Assembly (NCBI GenBank): GCA_027605045.1
Contig: JAQFWX010000006.1
Span: forward strand, 372,001 to 436,000
Direction of reading: 5' to 3'
Source of the DNA: Phallus indusiatus
Taxonomy: Eukaryota > Basidiomycota > Agaricomycetes > Phallales > Phallaceae
DNA: 64,000 bases
The translations under genes and the position numbers were made by a program. The notes under the pieces were generated by a model that made no database searches, was not told where the DNA came from, and saw only the letters and a list, made by a program, of their open reading frames with translations. Of the stretch, positions 60,157 to 64,000 are shown one piece after another (the stretch's first letter is position 1; every line of letters starts with the position of its first letter).

Positions 60157-63100
60157 ATGACCGACTCGACGAAAAATTCTTCGGAGGGTATAACAATACT
60201 CAGTAAGTAACTTTAGAGTTTCTCATTCAAAATTTCGCTTTTTTCATCACTTTTTTGCATTATTTAAGATCTCTGTTTGCTTAACCCCCCAACGAAATAT
60301 GATACTCCGTTCAAGGTGGTGATTAAATGCGGCATAAAAGAAAACGAGACTCCGGAAGTTGAAGCTAGGAAAAAGGATCACGATGATAACGTTCACGTAA
60401 TTTGGAACGAGCCCCTCATTTTGTATGTCAGAGCAACCTTTTTCAAATTCCATCTCCATCTCGTATTCATGATTTAGTGTCGGTGATATCAATGACGGTA
60501 CTTGCTTGACTTTTATTGTCCGTAATAAACGATTCCCAAAGAACATTACAATTGGCTCGTGCGAACACCGGGCAATCGACCTGCTCGAGATGCAAAATAG
60601 CTCTGGTTAGTTAATATCACCTGAAATTGCCCTAGTCTTATATTCACACAATCGCAGGTTTATGCAAATTAGATGTTGCTGAAGAATGTCAATTAACATT
60701 CAGCATCGAGAAGATACCTGAGCTTGACGTCGTTTCGAGAGTGGTAGAACAGGCATCAGCAGGACTACTGCCGACCCGAAAAGCCCCAGCTGATGCCGCC
60801 AACAATCCCACAACTCAAGCCTACGATGACAATGAGACTTGGACATCATTTGTCGACACATTTCAAACTTTCATGAAAGTTATGGATGGTGTTTCCGAGG
60901 TAGTTTCTCTCGCAACTATATCTTCATCCTTCACTAAAGCTCTTTTTAGATAAACCTATACTTAAAGGTAGCGTGGAGTATTCTATCTATCATTCCAAAG
61001 GTAAAAGGACACTTTTTCCTTGGATATGACAAGTCATATATGTTGATTTTTTTCAGACAATTATTGCGAAAAAAAACCGTGATGACAAAGTTAAACAGTT
61101 ATGTGAAAAACTCAAGAACATCTACGAATATATTATGGACGCGGAGCGGCTTCGCACGCTTACTGTGACCATGTCTACAACCCAGTCCGCAACGCAGTTT
61201 ACAAATCCCTCTACGAGCCGATGGTCTATGACACTTTCAGTGCTGGTTCGACAAACCATTGAGTGTGCCTATTTCATACAAGGATATGGCAACGAAAGGA
61301 CAGGTTGTGATTCTCACTATATCATATAATTGTGAAACCGACATCTGATTTTGAAGCTTCAGTCAAAAATATAATTAAGGAAATCGGCGGGAGTATGGAT
61401 GGCAAAATTCAAGATTTCAACGACAAACTCGATCACCTTATGAATGCTATGAGGGATTCGATCAATCTTGAAACGAACATTGTAACGCTTCGCATGCTTG
61501 AGGACACCAGTAAGCAAAGTAAATTTTTCGGGGTTATCATGTATCATTGATCTCGTTTTAAAGCTGGTTTAACTTTGCTCAATGATATGCCTTATGCTGG
61601 TGCTCTGCCTCTCCCCGGAAAAGGTTGCCTACTGGGAACTCGTCAATCGCTGATCGATGAAATATTAAAATGTATTAACGACGACACATCGCCACAGGTC
61701 CTTGTCCTGAGTGGACAGGCAGGAGTAGGAAAGACAGCCGTAGCGCATACCATCGCTGGAATATTCAAGGAACAAAATAGACTTGGGTCCTTGTTCTGTT
61801 TCAGCAGGAGTTTCCCAAACAGACGGAACTGTCTTTTCAGCACGATATCCCGCGACTTGGCAGATGGCGATACCTCTTGGCGAACAGAACTACTGAAGAT
61901 TATTCCCGATACTGCGGTCAGGAGGAACGAGGATCCACGAACGCAATTTGAAAAACTTATTGTTGAGCCGTCGAAAAGCGTGGCGACCATTGGACCCGTA
62001 GTTGTCGTTGTGGACGCGTTAGATGAAAGTGGAAACCGTAATGAACGCAAGGATATTCTGAACATTCTTTTCCACAAATGGTCTGAGCTTCCGAAGAATT
62101 ATCGTATTATCGTGACCACTCGTCCAGAACAGGAGATTGAGGCTGGATGTCAAAAATTCTATATTCCATGTCAACGGATGGGCGAGATCGATGCAGAGGA
62201 AACGCGTCGTGATATTCAAGCCCATGTCTCGAATTATCTTGCTCCAATATCATCAGTCCTGGACAAGATAGACAGAGATTGGGACAGCCTACTAGCCAAG
62301 CGTGCCGAAGGTCTTTTCCAGTGGGCGCAGACAGTCTGTCAATTTATTGATCCCACGGTGACGCGTTCAAAACTGGTAGAGAAGAAATGGAAAACTTGCA
62401 TCTCAAACTCGTCTTCGTCATTGTATGGACTATATCACCAAATCATTTCAAGTCAAACAGAATGCCAAGACGCTGATTTTGTGGAAGAATTTAAGACGAT
62501 CGTAGGTGCAATTATAACTGCGCGGGAACCTCTGTCGATCAATGCGTTGCAAAATATTTTCAACTTTATTGAAGATATCGAGTCAATACTCACTCCGTTT
62601 GGTTCTTTCTTTATCGGTGTCCACGACACGTCTATTCCAGTGCGACCGGTTCACACCTCCTTGTTCGATTTTTTCGCCTCCAAACAAATTGGCGAAGAAA
62701 CGAATGAGTACTATGTCGACACCTCAAACCAAACCGGGATGACACTAGCTTGTCTCAAATTGATGAATCGAATGCTCTGTTTCAATATCTGTAAGCTCGA
62801 GACATCACACCTGCGCAATCAAGATGTTCCCGGTCTCGGTTCACGTGTGGAAACAGCCATTCCGTTATATTTGTCGTATTCGTGTCGATTTTGGGTCTTC
62901 CATCTCCAGTCATCAACTTATGGCGAGGAACTGGTGCGTGAAATCCGGGAATTGATGGACGATAAACTGCTGTATTACTTTGAGGCGCTCAGTTTGTTAA
63001 AAGCGGTTGATCGAGGCTGCGTGGCAATGCGAGGAATAGTGGACTGGTGCGAAGTGAGTAATGCTTTGCTTGTCGTTTATTCGATGGCTGAACGGGGTGA

Positions 63101-64000
63101 TAGGATGTAGACGACACTTTGACTGCAGATGCTAAGGATGCATGGGAATTTGGGTTTGATTTTGGAGACGCAATGACGGAGAGCACGCCGCACCTTTATC
63201 TCTCCGCTCTTCCCTTTACCCCTCGTGATTCGTTCATATCCAGGAAATACCTTACAAGGTTTCCCAAACTGTTTACATTTGACGTTGACCGACAACCTGT
63301 CGGATCTTCACGCAAAATCGGGTTCACGCAAAGACGTGTTACATACGGAACTTCTATTGAGGCTGCCTTTTCTCCAAAAGGCAGATATATCGCAATTGGA
63401 TCAGACAGAGGTGGATTCTCCGTATGGAACTATGTAACAGGAGAACGACTTGTGAGCGAGGTTTGTTATAAAGCTGGTTGGCGTCCAAGTATCTCCGACA
63501 TCGTGTTTGCCCCGGATGGAGAATTGGCTTACTGTTGTTTGAGCGACGGTGATATTGTCGTATGGTGTATGGCGACAAATGAAACAAGCAGGGAGAATTA
63601 TGAAGAGATAGCCGGTGCCAGATGTGGATTTTGCACTATCTCTCAGGACGGGCGCTTCATAGTCTGGTGTAGAGGTATTGAGGGAGCACTTCTATTCGAT
63701 CGCAAGAGTCATCAGACTGTCAAAACCTTTCATAAAAGGCGTTTAAATTTTACTTCCGCCGCAATTTCGCCTAACGGAGACTGGGTTGCTCTTTATCGGG
63801 CCCCTGCAGATGATCGCTATCTCCGTGAGCCAAGGTTCGTCACTACTTTCAGCAGCAGGCCAGACTTGCGGTGGCAAGCAAGTGTTCATGAGGCGCGGCA
63901 AGACAGTGAGGTGCACATATGGAACACTCGGAACCACACGCTTGATGTCGTGTCCCGCTCTGCTGATGGACATTTCACACTGACTAACAGCTACATTGCC
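60157..64000 (+). CDS. NLR-4: C2-like/NACHT/WD40 STAND receptor (3' end outside window)
   Basis: Start ATG 60157 and 46-nt first exon (to 60202) align with the other copies. C2-like part LLNPPTKYDT-like sequence with VIWNEPLIL; helical part with VRQTIECAYFIQGYG; NACHT exon from about 61572 to 63053 with Walker A GQAGVGKT, Walker B VVDALDES and TTRPEQE; a 50-nt intron 63054-63103; then the propeller, open from 63104 to the window end (GGFSVWNY, GDIVVWCM, EVHIWNTR). Thr replaces Ser after the Walker A Lys, a neutral change. Most of the NACHT region resembles NLR-2, but around 62600-62760 it resembles NLR-1 and NLR-3. No stop or frameshift is seen within the window. Confidence 0.83.

Overview
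The window is nuclear DNA of a filamentous fungus, almost certainly an Agaricomycete (Basidiomycota). The evidence is many-exon genes with 50-60 nt GT-AG introns, NACHT/WD40 STAND receptors, Agaricomycete-type F-box proteins, a DUF6593-like gene, and no bacterial gene organisation. I saw no rRNA, tRNA or CRISPR array.

Layout. (1) 1-24.1 kb: a cluster of F-box/LRR-like paralogues of three subfamilies (I: 1-1154, 1727-3419, 6589-8180; II: pseudogenes 4910-6499 and 16911-18544, intact 20707-22340; III: 18718-20261 and 22624-24144), plus truncated subfamily II 5' ends. It is interrupted at 9481-15015 by one intact NLR-type gene on the minus strand (NLR-A). (2) 24.5-29.5 kb: a quieter block with three ordinary genes: the spindle midzone protein Ase1/PRC1/MAP65, Elongin C, and a different F-box/LRR-like gene. 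(3) 29.8-64 kb: a plus-strand array of four more copies of the same NLR (NLR-1 to NLR-4, the last running off the window). They are separated by duplicated spacer DNA holding an unrecognised minus-strand gene ('T'), a decayed second copy of the Ase1 gene, and a DUF6593-like pseudogene.

The NLRs share one architecture over about 1,670-1,715 residues: a short first exon, a C2-like beta domain, a helical domain, a NACHT NTPase (GQAGIGKS; VVDALDES) and a long divergent WD40-type propeller. For NLR-A, NLR-1 and NLR-2 I could place all introns so that the phases close (1,667, 1,679 and 1,714 aa). NLR-3 is split by a 560-bp solo LTR that stops translation before the NACHT domain. NLR-4 looks like a mosaic of the other copies.

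Together this looks like a fast-evolving fungal recognition locus. Putative NLR receptors and F-box substrate adaptors are expanded side by side by segmental duplication, sequence exchange, transposon insertion and pseudogene formation. Immune or allorecognition function is inference from family knowledge; nothing in the sequence proves it.
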